The position numbers were made by a program, and so were the translations under genes. 64,000 nucleotides of DNA from Lasioglossum baleicum (lineage: Eukaryota > Arthropoda > Insecta > Hymenoptera > Halictidae). Of the stretch, positions 35,308-45,870 are shown piece after piece. Numbering within the stretch: the stretch's first letter is position 1; every line of letters starts with the position of its first letter. Where the stretch lies: positions 4,030,001 through 4,094,000 of the forward strand of contig NC_134942.1 in NCBI RefSeq assembly GCF_051020765.1. Direction: 5' to 3'. Under the pieces are notes generated by a model. It was not told where the DNA came from and did not search any database. It saw only the letters and a program-made list of their open reading frames with translations.

Positions 35308-35700
35308 CTAGAATCTTACTAGATTTTCGATCGAAAAAATGGGTCTGCGCCCAGAAGTTGTTTGACCTTATTTGAGCAAATTTTGGGCTGGGTGAGGGCT
35401 CATTCTAAAGAGGAAGGTTAGATGCACAGCGGTCCAATCATCTCATAAGTCAAAAAAGTCTTCTAGAGACAGAAAAATGCATTGAAATCTACGGGTTTTT
35501 CTCCAGATTGTTTCTCTACTTTGAGCCCTCATATTATTAGTTATAAACATAATCTCGTTAATCTCATGACTGGAGCGCTGTGCATCTAACCTTCTTCTTT
35601 CGAATGAGCCCTCACACAGCCTAAAATTTGCTCAAATAAGGTCAAACAACTTCTGGGCGCAAACCCATGTTTCGACTCATTTTTCTAATAAGATTCTAGT
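35308..35700. mobile_element. palindromic element, copy 1 (ACTAGAATCTTA ends)
   Basis: Left arm from ACTAGAATCTTACTAG to GGTTAGATGCACAGCG (35308-35430) pairs with the right arm ending AGATTCTAGT at 35700; both carry CAGAAGTTGTTTGACCTTAT and AAATTTTGGGCTG-type blocks. About 115 bp of centre. A second, inverted copy lies at 45491. Confidence 0.85.
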
Positions 35701-36540
35701 CCCTTTCTAATTACAGCCAGAGGGTTAACTACCGCCTTAATCCGTGCGTGGCAGGAACAATAAAATGCCCGACTTTTCGTCTCGGAAGCCCCGTGGCTAT
35801 CGCCCGGGACGACTTAGAGTGCAGGATGCTACTTTCCACCTCGTCGCAGGAACTTCGCCATTCTTGTCCGAAGATCAAAGTGCCTCGTGAAACCAGCCCT
35901 GGTAACTTGCCTAACTTTCAGAGGGAGAGAGAGAGAGAGAGAGCTTTCGCTGAATTCCTGACTAGCTGGAGAATCAAGCGGATCTCGTTTCATCCACTCG
36001 GAATACTGATTGTTATCCTGCCGTGGTCGGGCCTTGTTATCTACCCATCCCGAGGACACGCCGCGCCGTCTTCTGAAATCCGATGACATCTCGGGAACGC
36101 TGATACGTCTTGGTCAAGCTAGAACACGCGGGAAATGAACTTGCCTCGTTCGAGTTTCGCTGATAAAGAAAGGATGCGACTGGCGATCGGTGCACTTATT
36201 GTTGAAACGGCTACCCGTCAGCTGGTTTTTCGGGAACAAACGGAACCGTGATTCGAGAAGCTCTTTATTCCGCTTCGCTTTCATTTCGGTCGGAATTTTA
36301 TTTCAGCTCTTTCGAATTTATCGTTCCATCGAAAATCACAATTTTATGGACTTAACCTTTTAATTAAGATGTGTAGATGCACTCGATACATTGACATTTC
36401 GGCTATCTTCAAGACGTTTCTTTTTTTTATTAAGTACAAAACTACAATGAAGCATAATTCGCTATAAAAGGATTCTATAACAGTTATATGAACTTTACAT
36501 GTATTAAATAGAGCAATATTTACACGGATTTTGCAACTTC
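35701..36540. other. no confident gene
   Basis: A plus frame at 35748-36086 and a minus frame at 35829-36089 overlap across a GA run (35925-35943). No domain recognised. Confidence 0.35.
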
Positions 36541-37275
36541 CCAATTTCAATGTAAAGAGATCTACACGCTGATGTAATTATTCCAGATATTTTTGCTTGA
36601 TTCAAGTTTTCTTCGCATTGACATTAATTACTGTAGCCATTTTTTAAATTTCACCATTTCAGATTAAAGAGATCCCCATGCTGATGCAATTATTCCAAAT
36701 ACTTTTTCTCGATTCAAGTTTTCTTCGCATTGACATTAATTACTGTAGCCATTTTTTAAATTTCACCATTTCAGCTTAAAGAGATCCTCATGCTGATGCA
36801 ATTATTCCAAATATTTTTTCTCGATTCAGTTTTTGTATTTAGAAGGATTTTCGCATTGACATAATTACTGTAGACATTTTTTAAATTTCGCCATTTCAGT
36901 TTAAAGAGATCCTCGTGCTAATGCAATTATTCCGAATATTTTTCTCGATTCAAGTTTTCTTCGCATTGACATTAATTACTGTAGCCATTTTTTAAATTTC
37001 ACCCTTTCAGTTTAAAGAGATCCTCGTGCTGATGCAATTATTCCAGATATTTTTTCTCGATACGTTTTCTGAATTTTGAAGGATCTTCGCATTGACATCA
37101 ATTACTGTAGACATTCTTTAAATATAACTTCACCATTTCAGTTTAAAGAGAGCCTCATGCTGACGCAATTATTCCAAATATTTCTTCTCGATTCATTCTT
37201 TTTGTATATTTAGAAGGATCTTCATGTCAACATAATTACTGCAGAGATTTTTTGGATGTAATTTTCCAGTTTAAT
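36541..37275. repeat. tandem array, 111-134-bp units
   Basis: Six to seven units, each with CATTGACATTAATTACTGTAG, a TTTTTTAAATTTCACC segment, TTTCAG-TTAAAGAGATC and GATGCAATTATTCCA. ACTGTAG anchors fall at 36630, 36742, 36867, 36978, 37104 and 37238. Alternating short (111-112) and long (125-134) units arise from an insertion such as TGTATTTAGAAGGAT. Outer units are most diverged. No coding frame. Confidence 0.93.
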
Positions 37276-37785
37276 GAGATCTACATTCCCAACTCAATTA
37301 CTAGAATCACGGAAATAGCCAACGGATGTTTGCCATAGAAATGTATCGATTCGGAGTCTCTCGAGTGGTTAGCAGAGAAGCTATCGTCATAAAGGTTCAC
37401 GAACACCCTGTGTAAGTTCACTGGACGCCAATATAACGGTTAGTGCCTTTCAGTAGATCAGCAAAACAGGACTATAGCTGCTCAATGGAGTATCAACGCT
37501 TTTGTCCATTCCTTCCTATCATTAGGACACGCTTCAATAGCCATCGAACGTGGTACGCGAACCTATCAACTCCCATAAAGTTAGGCTGTCGAAGAAAGAG
37601 GATCTATCTCTCCTTCTGACCACGAGGAATTTTGCACTCTAACCAAAATGGATTATCTAGACGTACGTACTAATCACTTCAGTTCATACTTGTATTGGGC
37701 TGTGAACTATTGACTAAGAAATTAGCAGAACCCATCAGTAGGTCATCTTCTTTCCTGAATATAGTAGTTAGTCCTAACAACTATT
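37276..37785. other. no gene seen
   Basis: Unique DNA without a usable frame or repeat. Confidence 0.45.
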
Positions 37786-37793
37786 CTTCTAAT

Positions 37794-38002
37794 TAGACTG
37801 CGGATTTTATGCATTTATGACAAGAATGAGTAGGCGTAATTGAAAACAGGAAAAAGATTAAAAGAGTTTAACAATGCCGATATACTATTTTTAACACATA
37901 AAAATCATTAATGAAGAGAATAAATTTTTACTTATTGTTAGTTCCTCTGTAGCTTGCAATTGACGTATAAAAATTTTATTTTGCATAAAGATCCGCAGTC
38001 TA
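37794..38002. mobile_element. hAT-type MITE (TAGACTGCGG family)
   Basis: TAGACTGCGGATTTTATGC to GCATAAAGATCCGCAGTCTA. Flanks CTTCTAAT (37786-37793) and GTTATAAT (38003-38010) agree at six of eight positions. Followed after 11 bp by another family terminus. Confidence 0.85.
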
Positions 38003-38013
38003 GTTATAATTAA

Positions 38014-38112
38014 TAGACTGCGGATCTTTGTAACATAAAATTCGATAGAGTCTAGTACGTTTTCTATTTGTTTTGGATCTAAAAAGACTGTTCCCATGAA
38101 AAATAGGATTTC
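38014..38112. mobile_element. hAT-type MITE, left part only
   Basis: TAGACTGCGGATCTTTGTAA then interior sequence (TTTGGATCTAAAAAGACTGT, GAAAAATAGGATTT) aligning with 43828-44030 to about two thirds of its length. Right end missing. Confidence 0.75.
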
Positions 38113-38587
38113 TCTTAATTCCACTGTTCTTAAATTTGTCTATAAAATTGGAAATTGTATAATAATCAATCCCTCCGCAGACTATGACGAAACGATCCTT
38201 CCATCAACCCTTACCACGCAGCCCCCGCACTGTCCACAAAATCGCGGTATCAAGAAAATTCCACCCTTCCATCCCCGACGAATCCTCTTCATTTCTCATC
38301 CGAAACGGATTATCCGATCACTGGGAGACATGTCCGCAGTCGTCAATTTCGAAGCCGGTGTACCCGACAAATCTCTCGAAATGCCGGCTGTAATCCACTG
38401 GCGAAGGGAGGTTAATCGATCGCTCGAATCGACTCGTCGATTGTCCGCGTGCAGCGATAAGAAAGTTCCAAGTGAAATTGCGGGTGACGAGAAAGGAGAA
38501 CCGAGGGGAGAGTAGTGATGGGCATGATCCTCCTCAATTAGTATCGATCCCTAACAGCAAAGAACGATTATATTTAAAGTGTACATA
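38113..38587 (+). other. unrecognised open frames
   Basis: Two overlapping plus frames (38096-38515 and 38184-38393), the first starting inside the MITE. No domain is recognised, so chance frames are the likely reading. Confidence 0.25.
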
Positions 38588-38640
38588 CACTACCGGCCAA
38601 CAGTTTGGAATCACTTGCCGATTTTACAAAACCGTATTTG
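38588..38640. mobile_element. Tc1-like element terminus
   Basis: After TA (38586-38587) comes CACTACCGGCCAACAGTTTG then GAATCACTTGCCG, the form of a Tc1-like terminus. The inner limit is unknown and no matching opposite end is found. Confidence 0.55.
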
Positions 38641-39826
38641 CACTTCAATTTGTCGGTAAGGAAATGTCCTGCGAATATCTCATTGTAACTTCCGGCAGAA
38701 ACGAAAATAACGTTTTTTTTTACAAATACATGAATATTTACAGAAATACTCTGAAATCAGGAGAAAGAGTTGGATCGCTTCCATCGCTAGGACAGAGAGC
38801 AGTGTAAGGACCTCTGGAACGGGTACCGGCGGATAAAGGAACGGTCGCGAAGACCCTGGCGGGACGGTGGGGCGGGTAAAAAGCCGATTAAACAAAAAAC
38901 TGCAGAATTGGAGCCGCGCATCGCACCGTCCCCGCCGCTTGCAGAAATAATTGGAGTGTCCTGCGAGCGATTTCTCTACGGGAAAACTTGACGATAAAAC
39001 TCTGTCGCCTGTGGGAGGCATCCGGCCACTATTACTGGACGTATCGAAGAATGGATTGGCCTATTGGAAAAGAATTACAGCCGGGGGATTCCGATACCGA
39101 GCGCGATCGGGACTCTCTTTCTCTTCTCGAAAGGATCCTCTATTTTAGAAAGGATCCCCGAAGTCACGTTTCCAACCGGTATCGATAACGTCTCCGAGAG
39201 TCTCTCGCGAGTCTAGTTTCGGTGCCCCCACCTCTCTTATAACTCGCCAACCTATAAAGAGCTGGCCGATCGAAAGCAATTTCCGTGTAAACCGTTCTCG
39301 GACCCGTTTAAGGAACCATTGTAGGTTAAAGAACTGGTACAGATCCTGTGAGAGCGTGGTCTTCTCCGGGCATTCTGGAAAATCATGCTCGAACGGCCGG
39401 GGAGATTGTCGGCTTCGGGAACTTCTTTAATTTGGTAAGCAGCTTGGAGCGAGCACGGAATTAATTGGACACTCAGACCTAGTTCTTGAGCTGTGAATGA
39501 TGGTAACAGACTGCTAGGGAGTGTCCAGGCGCGATGGCACGAATCCTGAATGTTCAAGGAGAGACGGTACGTCTTCTTCCTCCGAGTTGCAGGCTCCAGT
39601 GCGCGGAGTTTCATTGTAGTTTGGTCAATTAGCATTCTTGTCGACTCGTTAAGAGGCTGCAGTAACCAACGAAAGAGGTAACCAATCATAGCGACTCGTA
39701 CTGTCGATCTTCTCTTGTTCCTATCGTTGGAGTCTGGGAAGTTGACGCTCGGGGCTGTACGACAGGAGGAGCTTCAACGATCACGTGACCGGCGGGTGTG
39801 CGTGGTCTTGTTCGAGAGAGGGGATC
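38641..39826. other. no confident gene; G+C-rich patch
   Basis: Competing frames on both strands (38472-38807, 38951-39188 plus; 38680-39021, 39252-39689 minus), none with a known domain. Confidence 0.35.
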
Positions 39827-40265
39827 CTAAAGTTTTGTTAACTTGTGTTTCGGTCGTCACCATGCGTTGGAGTAACGAGCAGCGTGCGTTTGCCTTAGAG
39901 GCCTCTTTTCTAACGGCCGGTCGTTTGGTGGTTTCAACCCAGCGCGCCTTCCGAAATCGTTTCAATATTGCGCCATTGGGTCCTGTCCCGGACCGGAAAT
40001 CAATTCTGTTGTGGGTCACAACGTTCAGGGAAACTGGTTCTGTGCAGAAAAGAAGAACTGGAGACCCACGTCCCATCAGAACACCTGAAAACATCGAAGT
40101 ACCGAACGGCCGTTAGAAAAATAGGCCTCTAAGGCAAACGCACGCTGCTCGTTAATCCAAAGCATGATGACGACCGAAACACAAGTTAACAAAACTTTAG
40201 TTATATAAATAACTCCAATAAAATAATAATAACTTCAAATAAGGAAGTTATCTTGCCGCACCCTG
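39827..40265 (+). mobile_element. fold-back derivative of a DUF4817-type DNA transposon
   Basis: 39827-39920 (5' flank plus the start of the transposase frame) is present again in inverted orientation at 40105-40200, with about nine tenths identity. The right copy continues through TTATATAAATAACTCC to a terminus CCGCACCCTG (40256-40265) beside TA (40266-40267). The left copy lacks that terminus. The structure looks like an element whose 5' end was copied in inverse behind its own N-terminal coding part. Confidence 0.8.
39862..40116 (+). pseudogene. transposon-encoded helix-turn-helix (DUF4817-like) N-terminal fragment
   Basis: The start at 39862 (GTCACCATG context) gives 84 residues beginning MRWSNEQRAFALEASF. 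Then VVSTQRAFRNRFNIAP (about residues 24-39), VPDRKSILLWV (about 42-52) and RTGDPRPIRTPENIE (about 65-79) match the order of the N-terminal helix-turn-helix domain that I know from DUF4817-type insect transposases, where it binds transposon ends. The frame then enters the inverted copy and stops after EVPNGR, so the catalytic domain is absent. The longer frame from 39715 has no support upstream. A bare DNA-binding domain could act as a repressor of related elements, but that is speculation. Confidence 0.78.
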
Positions 40266-41537
40266 TACAACCTCCTAGCGGCTCCCCAATTTCGCATTGG
40301 GTTCGTTCGCGTACCTTAACTAACAAATTGATATGATATTCCTAGGGTAACAAGCCTTCGCCGGCCACTCGTGCTGCTCGCGGCCCTGGCTCGTAACAGT
40401 AGTAACCTCGTAAGCCTCCTTAGAGATTACAATTGAAATTTTGAGTGGTTATCCATATTTCCGATTACGTATCCTTGGAGGCAAGCAGACGTTTTTAATC
40501 CGGGAATATTCTCAAATTACATTGTCGTCGCGGACGTTGTTATCAACGTAGTAAAATCGTTACGACTCGAGCACCAAAATTGATTTGTCGCTCCGAAAGA
40601 TTCCGAAAAATGGCGACGTGGTCGGTGCACGTCATACACCCGGAGAATATATCAGAGAGATATTATTAAATCCATCTTGACAAATTCAAGCTCGAAGGAT
40701 CCGATGCCGTGACAGACGCGTCGACAATCTGCAATCTGGCGTCACTGGAAAACCGGTCGGCGGCGTTCACAATCCCGAGATTGCAGGTTTGAAATCTAGC
40801 ATTACATTTCTCGCGGTGTATTAGCCTGGGCGTATTATTGCGACGCGGGCAGGGGTAGCAGCTGAATAAATCCGACGCGGAGAAAGTATCGGTGACGAGG
40901 TTGCGATTTAATTTCAATGGAATGCTCCAGTCGCGCAAGTCAGCCGGAAGATCTTGCGGGAGGCAAGAATTTCCGGTATGAAATTTCAATTGCGACGAGC
41001 AGTCTCTTCTCTCTCCGTGAACGGTCGCGTCCCCGAGCGACATTTTTCATAGTTAAATATCTCGTGTTTAAAAGGCGGGAACGCCGCGCGCCCGGACGCG
41101 AAGCGGATTTTTGTCGCGAGAGGAATCTACGAGCGGAATGTCGATGATTAATTCCGTCTGCAGATGCATCCAAGATGGACGTCGCCCCGAGGAACGATTT
41201 CCCCCGGGGATATTTCAATCCTCGTATTTTACCGCGAATTGTACTTTATTCCAGCAATTGTTGAAACAGAGAAGCAACTCAAGACGTTTCATAAATAATT
41301 ACGCTGTCGTTGTCTCGTTCCCGATTCTCGCGGATCTGTCAGCGTCTGTCTCGTGCTATTTAAATGTCAGATTATTGATATGGAGAAGTGGAGGAGCTAC
41401 ACAACACATTTATCTCTCTTTCGATAATTTCGTCAAATTTTCTCAACTCTTTTTTGTCAGAGATGTGCATTCCAGTTATTTTCAAAATTTGGCGGTGTCC
41501 GAATGTGATGTTGAAAAGTTTCATTCGGAAAAGTATA
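40266..41537. other. no confident gene
   Basis: G+C-richer patch with conflicting frames (40666-41043, 40940-41218 minus; 40917-41147, 41111-41575 plus). None recognised. Confidence 0.35.
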
Positions 41538-41667
41538 CGAGGTCTGTTCAAAAAATACGTGGACTGACGTCATAAAACAAAATGTACTTTATTTAGTAGT
41601 TACATGTGTGGTTACCCCTTCAAAGTACTCTCCTTCCCGACTCACACACTTATCGCTACGGTGTGTC
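41538..41667 (-). pseudogene. mariner-family transposase, last codons plus 3' terminus
   Basis: On the minus strand the codons ending at 41589-41591 (TAA) read DKCVSREGEYFEGVTTHVTT-K. The CVSxEGxYFEG signature is the usual extreme C-terminus of mariner transposases. After the stop, 50 bp lead to the element terminus, read on the plus strand as CGAGGTCTGTTCAAAAAATA beside TA (41536-41537). Upstream codons dissolve into a CTACCA-type microsatellite. Only about 22-25 residues of an approximately 340-residue protein remain. Confidence 0.82.
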
Positions 41668-41735
41668 CACTACTACACCACTACCACCACAACACCACTA
41701 TGTACCACTACCACTACTACGGTGTATTTATACTA
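41668..41735. repeat. CCACTA-type microsatellite
   Basis: Irregular runs of CACTACTACACCACTACCAC units. It breaks the transposase remnant at 41667. The Thr- and Tyr-rich frames here (41606-41835) are not genes. Confidence 0.8.
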
Positions 41736-43819
41736 CAATAAACTCTTGGCTGTTACTGATCCCCTATCGATTTTCTTGGATACTACTTTTTACATACACA
41801 TTCCTTACTTACTGATTGATGATTTTGTTGGATAATTAGATTAGAAACGAACCATGATTATTTTGATTTTTGTCCATTGCATGCCGCACTGTGCGACCGT
41901 TCGAATAAAATGGTGGAATTGAAAAAACGGATTTCCATCGAAAAATCCACTTGACGGTCGAATCGGTCGAATGGTCCCAGCTGTTCTGAAGAGCAATTCC
42001 GAGGAAACGATACTGCGAAGAGGACGAAAGTCCGGCCACGATGATCAGATGTGCCGAAAACGTCCGTTTGCTATTCGATCGGGCATGTCACGTTAACCCG
42101 CAGCGAACATTGGCCTTAATAAGCGTCCGTTCGCATACATACAGTAGATTGCAGTGTGTAACGTGAAATTGGATCGTGATAATCCACTTTCCAAGCCAGT
42201 CAAATGAATTGCGACCTGTTTCATGTTTCTGGTGCAGTGACTATTCGCATTAACCTTCCCATGCTGTGTTAAAGACTCCGCCGCTTTACGAGCTACCGAG
42301 TTTTCGTTATTTCTACAGGGAATCTCGTCGACCCGCCGCACTTTACCGGCGAATGTTGTTAACTAACTAGTTCTCGGCTTTCCGCGGTAGACGTCCACAC
42401 TGTAAAATAGATGAGACTAACAAAGCGATAATAAATATTTTATTTCACCCTTAAACCGGACACCGCCATTCGATATTTACTTTTAGCGAATTATGTAATT
42501 TGTTAATAACATTTTACAGACGTTCAAAGCACTGTAAAACACGAAAAATGACAAAATGTAACATATTTCTTGTTTTATATTTCATGTTCTGAAATATAGC
42601 AAACATATCAAGAGCTGTTTATATTTATCTTTGTATTCTATTAATTTAAACATTAAAAATCACTGAATCGCGGTCATGTTCGTATATTCTGGAAACCAGA
42701 CGAGACTCTGGATTATGTTAACCAGCAAGACAATATCTGGAAATGTCGCCTCGCGCAATCGAACTTATGTACAAGTAAAATCATGCTCGCCGTTCGGAAT
42801 CCTTCTTCCTGCTTTCCGCGTACTATTTGATTTCGTACAGCAATCCTTCTTTATTACCGGCGAGAATAAAAGTATGTCGCCTTGCAGCTCGTCGGCCATA
42901 AATATTAACGCAAGCTTCTGAATTATGCTGTACCCTTTACGTCTTCCGACTTACAGCCGATCCTGTTTCACGACCGTGTATCTCGTGTTTGCACTATCGT
43001 TCTCTATCGCGTGATTAGAAGACAAATTTTCATTTCACTTTGTCTGGAATATTTCGACCTGATTCTATCTTTTACAATTTCAAAGTTGAACAACAAACAA
43101 CTGCCGCACCAACAAAATATCAATTTGTTAGATACATTTTACAGATCATTCTTATTTTCTTTCACACTTCGCCATTTTCCAACGATTTGCTTGAGAACTT
43201 GAGCGCGAAAGAGAAATGCACCTATATTTTCTTAAAATAGCAATTGTCGTTTCACCTCAATACACTGTTGACATAATCGAACTATCGTTATTACTCGATT
43301 CCGCGCAGGATATTGCAAGACATTTTTATTAAAATCTCGCTACGGTATACATAGCAAATATTTGATTTGGACCATATTCGACAATGGCGTATGCGGCCAC
43401 GGCGAAGTGAAATATTCGAAATATTTTCTAAAAGTTATTCCACGCACGTTACGAATTGATTTGCGTTTTGATCAAGTTTCCTCCAATAAAAAAGCAAATA
43501 TAGAGTTTAAATGGAACATCGAGGGGGCCGGGAACAAATTAAAACCGTGTGTTCCGCTTGTTCGACCACTTTTAATCACTTTTCAATTCGTAGAACGTGA
43601 ACGGCCGATTTAATACCGCTTTTTGCAGTTTGGTCGAATCAACATTATTGTCTGTTCATTTCATCTGCTATCATGTTTATTTTCTTTATTTTATGGTACT
43701 GCAAATTGCCTGTATACGGTTGCTGGATAAACTTCGTCGAATAAAAATGCTACTGATTGAACTCGCTTTGTTGTTACGTTACTCACTACTACGAAACAAA
43801 TGACTAAATAATGTAAAGT
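41736..43819. other. no gene seen
   Basis: Several short frames (42093-42341 minus; 42676-42921, 43011-43240, 43362-43613, 43597-43803 plus), none recognised; no repeats that align within the window. Confidence 0.4.
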
Positions 43820-43827
43820 GTAAGTAT

Positions 43828-44030
43828 TAGACTACGGATCTTTATGCAATTATGGCTTTCGAAAATTTTCAAAAAATGCTGGGATATAAAATATGACAGA
43901 ATTTAGCAGGATTTTAATTGATTTTAGATCCAAAAAGGTTTCTACCAAGGAAAATAAGATTATATTTTGTTCCACCTTCTCTTAAAATTCCTCTACAAAA
44001 ATTGAAAATTGCATAAACATCCGCTGTCTA
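43828..44030. mobile_element. hAT-type MITE (TAGACTGCGG family), complete
   Basis: TAGACTACGGATCTTTATGC to GCATAAACATCCGCTGTCTA. Flanks GTAAGTAT (43820-43827) and GTAATTAT (44031-44038) match at seven of eight positions. Interior is the subtype also seen at 32021 and 38014. Confidence 0.9.
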
Positions 44031-44077
44031 GTAATTATGCTTCGTATAAAGATGGCTCCTCTCCCTACTCCTACGAT

Positions 44078-44170
44078 GGTAGTGGGGGAAGTGGTACGCT
44101 GATAATGGGGGAAGCGATATGCTGGTAATGGGACTAGTACGCTAGTAGTGGGAGAACTGGTACGCTGGTA
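44078..44170. repeat. short minisatellite
   Basis: About four units of 22-25 bp, GGTACGCTGGTAATGGGAGAA-like, imperfect. A related piece, GGTACGTTAGTGGTGGGGGAA, lies at 44941-44961. Confidence 0.7.
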
Positions 44171-44337
44171 AATTCTGTAAATTCAAACTGATGTACAGCA
44201 TGTCTAGAAAAAATCTAGAAGGGCAGAATGACTGTTTAAATGGCTTTGTGTCGTTGAATGGCACAGTTTAAAGGCCCGCGTGTTCTCACAATGTAATGCC
44301 AATGCTTTATTTTTCATTACATATTTTTTATGGGACT

Positions 44338-44632
44338 TTCATTAACTTGTTTCTGGCATTTTTCTGATTAAAACAAGACCAAACACGATATAATTTCAAT
44401 TGTATTTAGTGGTTTAATCGACGATGAAAGTTTCGGGCGTAAGGAAGGACAGCGAACACGCGGACCTTTGAACTGTGCTGGCGACGGCGACTGTCCGCGT
44501 CTCTTTCTTTCCCATACGCTGGCCTTCCTTGCGACCGAACTTTCACCATCGATTAAACCACTAAATACAATTGAAATTATGTCGTGTTTGGTCTTGTTTT
44601 AATCAGAAAAATGGCAGAAATAAGTTAGTGAA
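44338..44632. mobile_element. palindromic element, arms about 120 bp
   Basis: Left arm (TTAACTTGTTTCTGGCATTT ... ACCAAACACGATATAATTTC ... GGAAGGACAGCG, 44338-44455) pairs with 44523-44632. The 65-bp centre is G+C-richer. No unambiguous termini or target duplication. Confidence 0.85.
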
Positions 44633-45490
44633 AAAAATAGTGGTGTGCACACCGATATAACCGAGCCGGGGCAGGCACTGGACAGTGATCGCACAGGCGA
44701 ACCTGGACAGTAAATGAGGATTTACTGTATACATAAGTATTTAATCCTTTCAACTTATACTTCTTATCAACGAATTGTTTAACTTCTGCTGATACCTCAT
44801 TCTCTTATTTTTATCACCAGAAGTTAAAAATTCGTTGATGAGAAGTTTCGATAGGAATGAGAAAGAGCGATGATTTCTTTTTTAAATTGAAGCTGAAATA
44901 TTGCAGAATATGGTGAAAAATGGTAATGGTAGTGGAGGCAGCGGTACGTTAGTGGTGGGGGAACCCGTTCTGGATGATCGCGGATCAATGTTTGGGAACG
45001 AATGCTCGCATAAACGCCTGCAGTAAACTTAGGATTCATTTCCAAGGAACAGTCACATCGGTTCCGGCCGTAAGACGACTCCACGGTGCCGATACTTTGA
45101 ATTGCAATCTTTTCCCTCGTTTACCTCCGCTGCTTAGAATGCTGAAAGCAGAATTCGTATGACGACGGATGACGTCTGATCGATTTGCATGGTTCAGCGG
45201 CGTTTCCCTCCCGCTGAATTCGCATCTGGAGATCCGTTTTTCGTTACATTGTGACTCCGTTCGTTCCGCGTGACGGGACCTCTGCATACGAAATGGAAAC
45301 CTGCTGCAAAGTAAACTGACACTCCGGTTACGGGAATGAGCCACCGGCATAGTTTGAATACGTACGAGAACATTCCGAATTTCGCAGCAGACGTCGCTTA
45401 TCGCAATATTTGATGTATCGTTCAACATAAATATTTAAACAACCATTCAATTGGCGATTGGCTAGATTAAGGGGGATCTATACCCTCGGA
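44633..45490. other. dispersed repeat fragment and small hairpin
   Basis: CTTATCAACGAATTGTTTAA (44762-44781) pairs with TTAAAAATTCGTTGATGAG (about 44824-44842). 44848-44935 is the second copy of the repeat at 11549-11633. Frames on both strands at 44824-45428 are unrecognised. Confidence 0.5.
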
Positions 45491-45792
45491 TTGTAACTAG
45501 AAAGGAACTAGAATCTTACTAGATGTTGGGTCGAAACATGGGTTTGCGCGCCTCGACATTTTTGTCCTTATTTGAGCAGATTTTGGGCTGGGTGAGGACT
45601 CATTCTATAGAGGAAGGTTAAATACAGCGCGCTCTTCTAATGATTTAACGAGATTATGTTTATATCTAATAATATAAGTGCCCAAAGTAGAGAAAAAATC
45701 GAGAAAAATAACCGCAGATTTCAATGTATTTTTCTGTCTCAAAGAGACTTTTTTGACTGATATGATGAGAAGAGCGTCTCGTGATGAACCTT
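45491..45792. mobile_element. palindromic element, copy 2, truncated
   Basis: Inverted relative to 35308-35700: shares GTAACTAGAAAGGAACTAGA at the left end, AACATGGGTTTGCG, GAGATTATGTTTATA and TTTCAATGTATTTTTCTGTC. The far arm stops after GATGAACCTTCC. The minus frame 45605-45805 is incidental. Confidence 0.82.
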
Positions 45793-45870
45793 CCACTGCT
45801 GTCAATGTGGAATCATAGCAAAACTGACACAGACGAGGTAGATATTCTCATCGGTGGCACTAATATTAGT

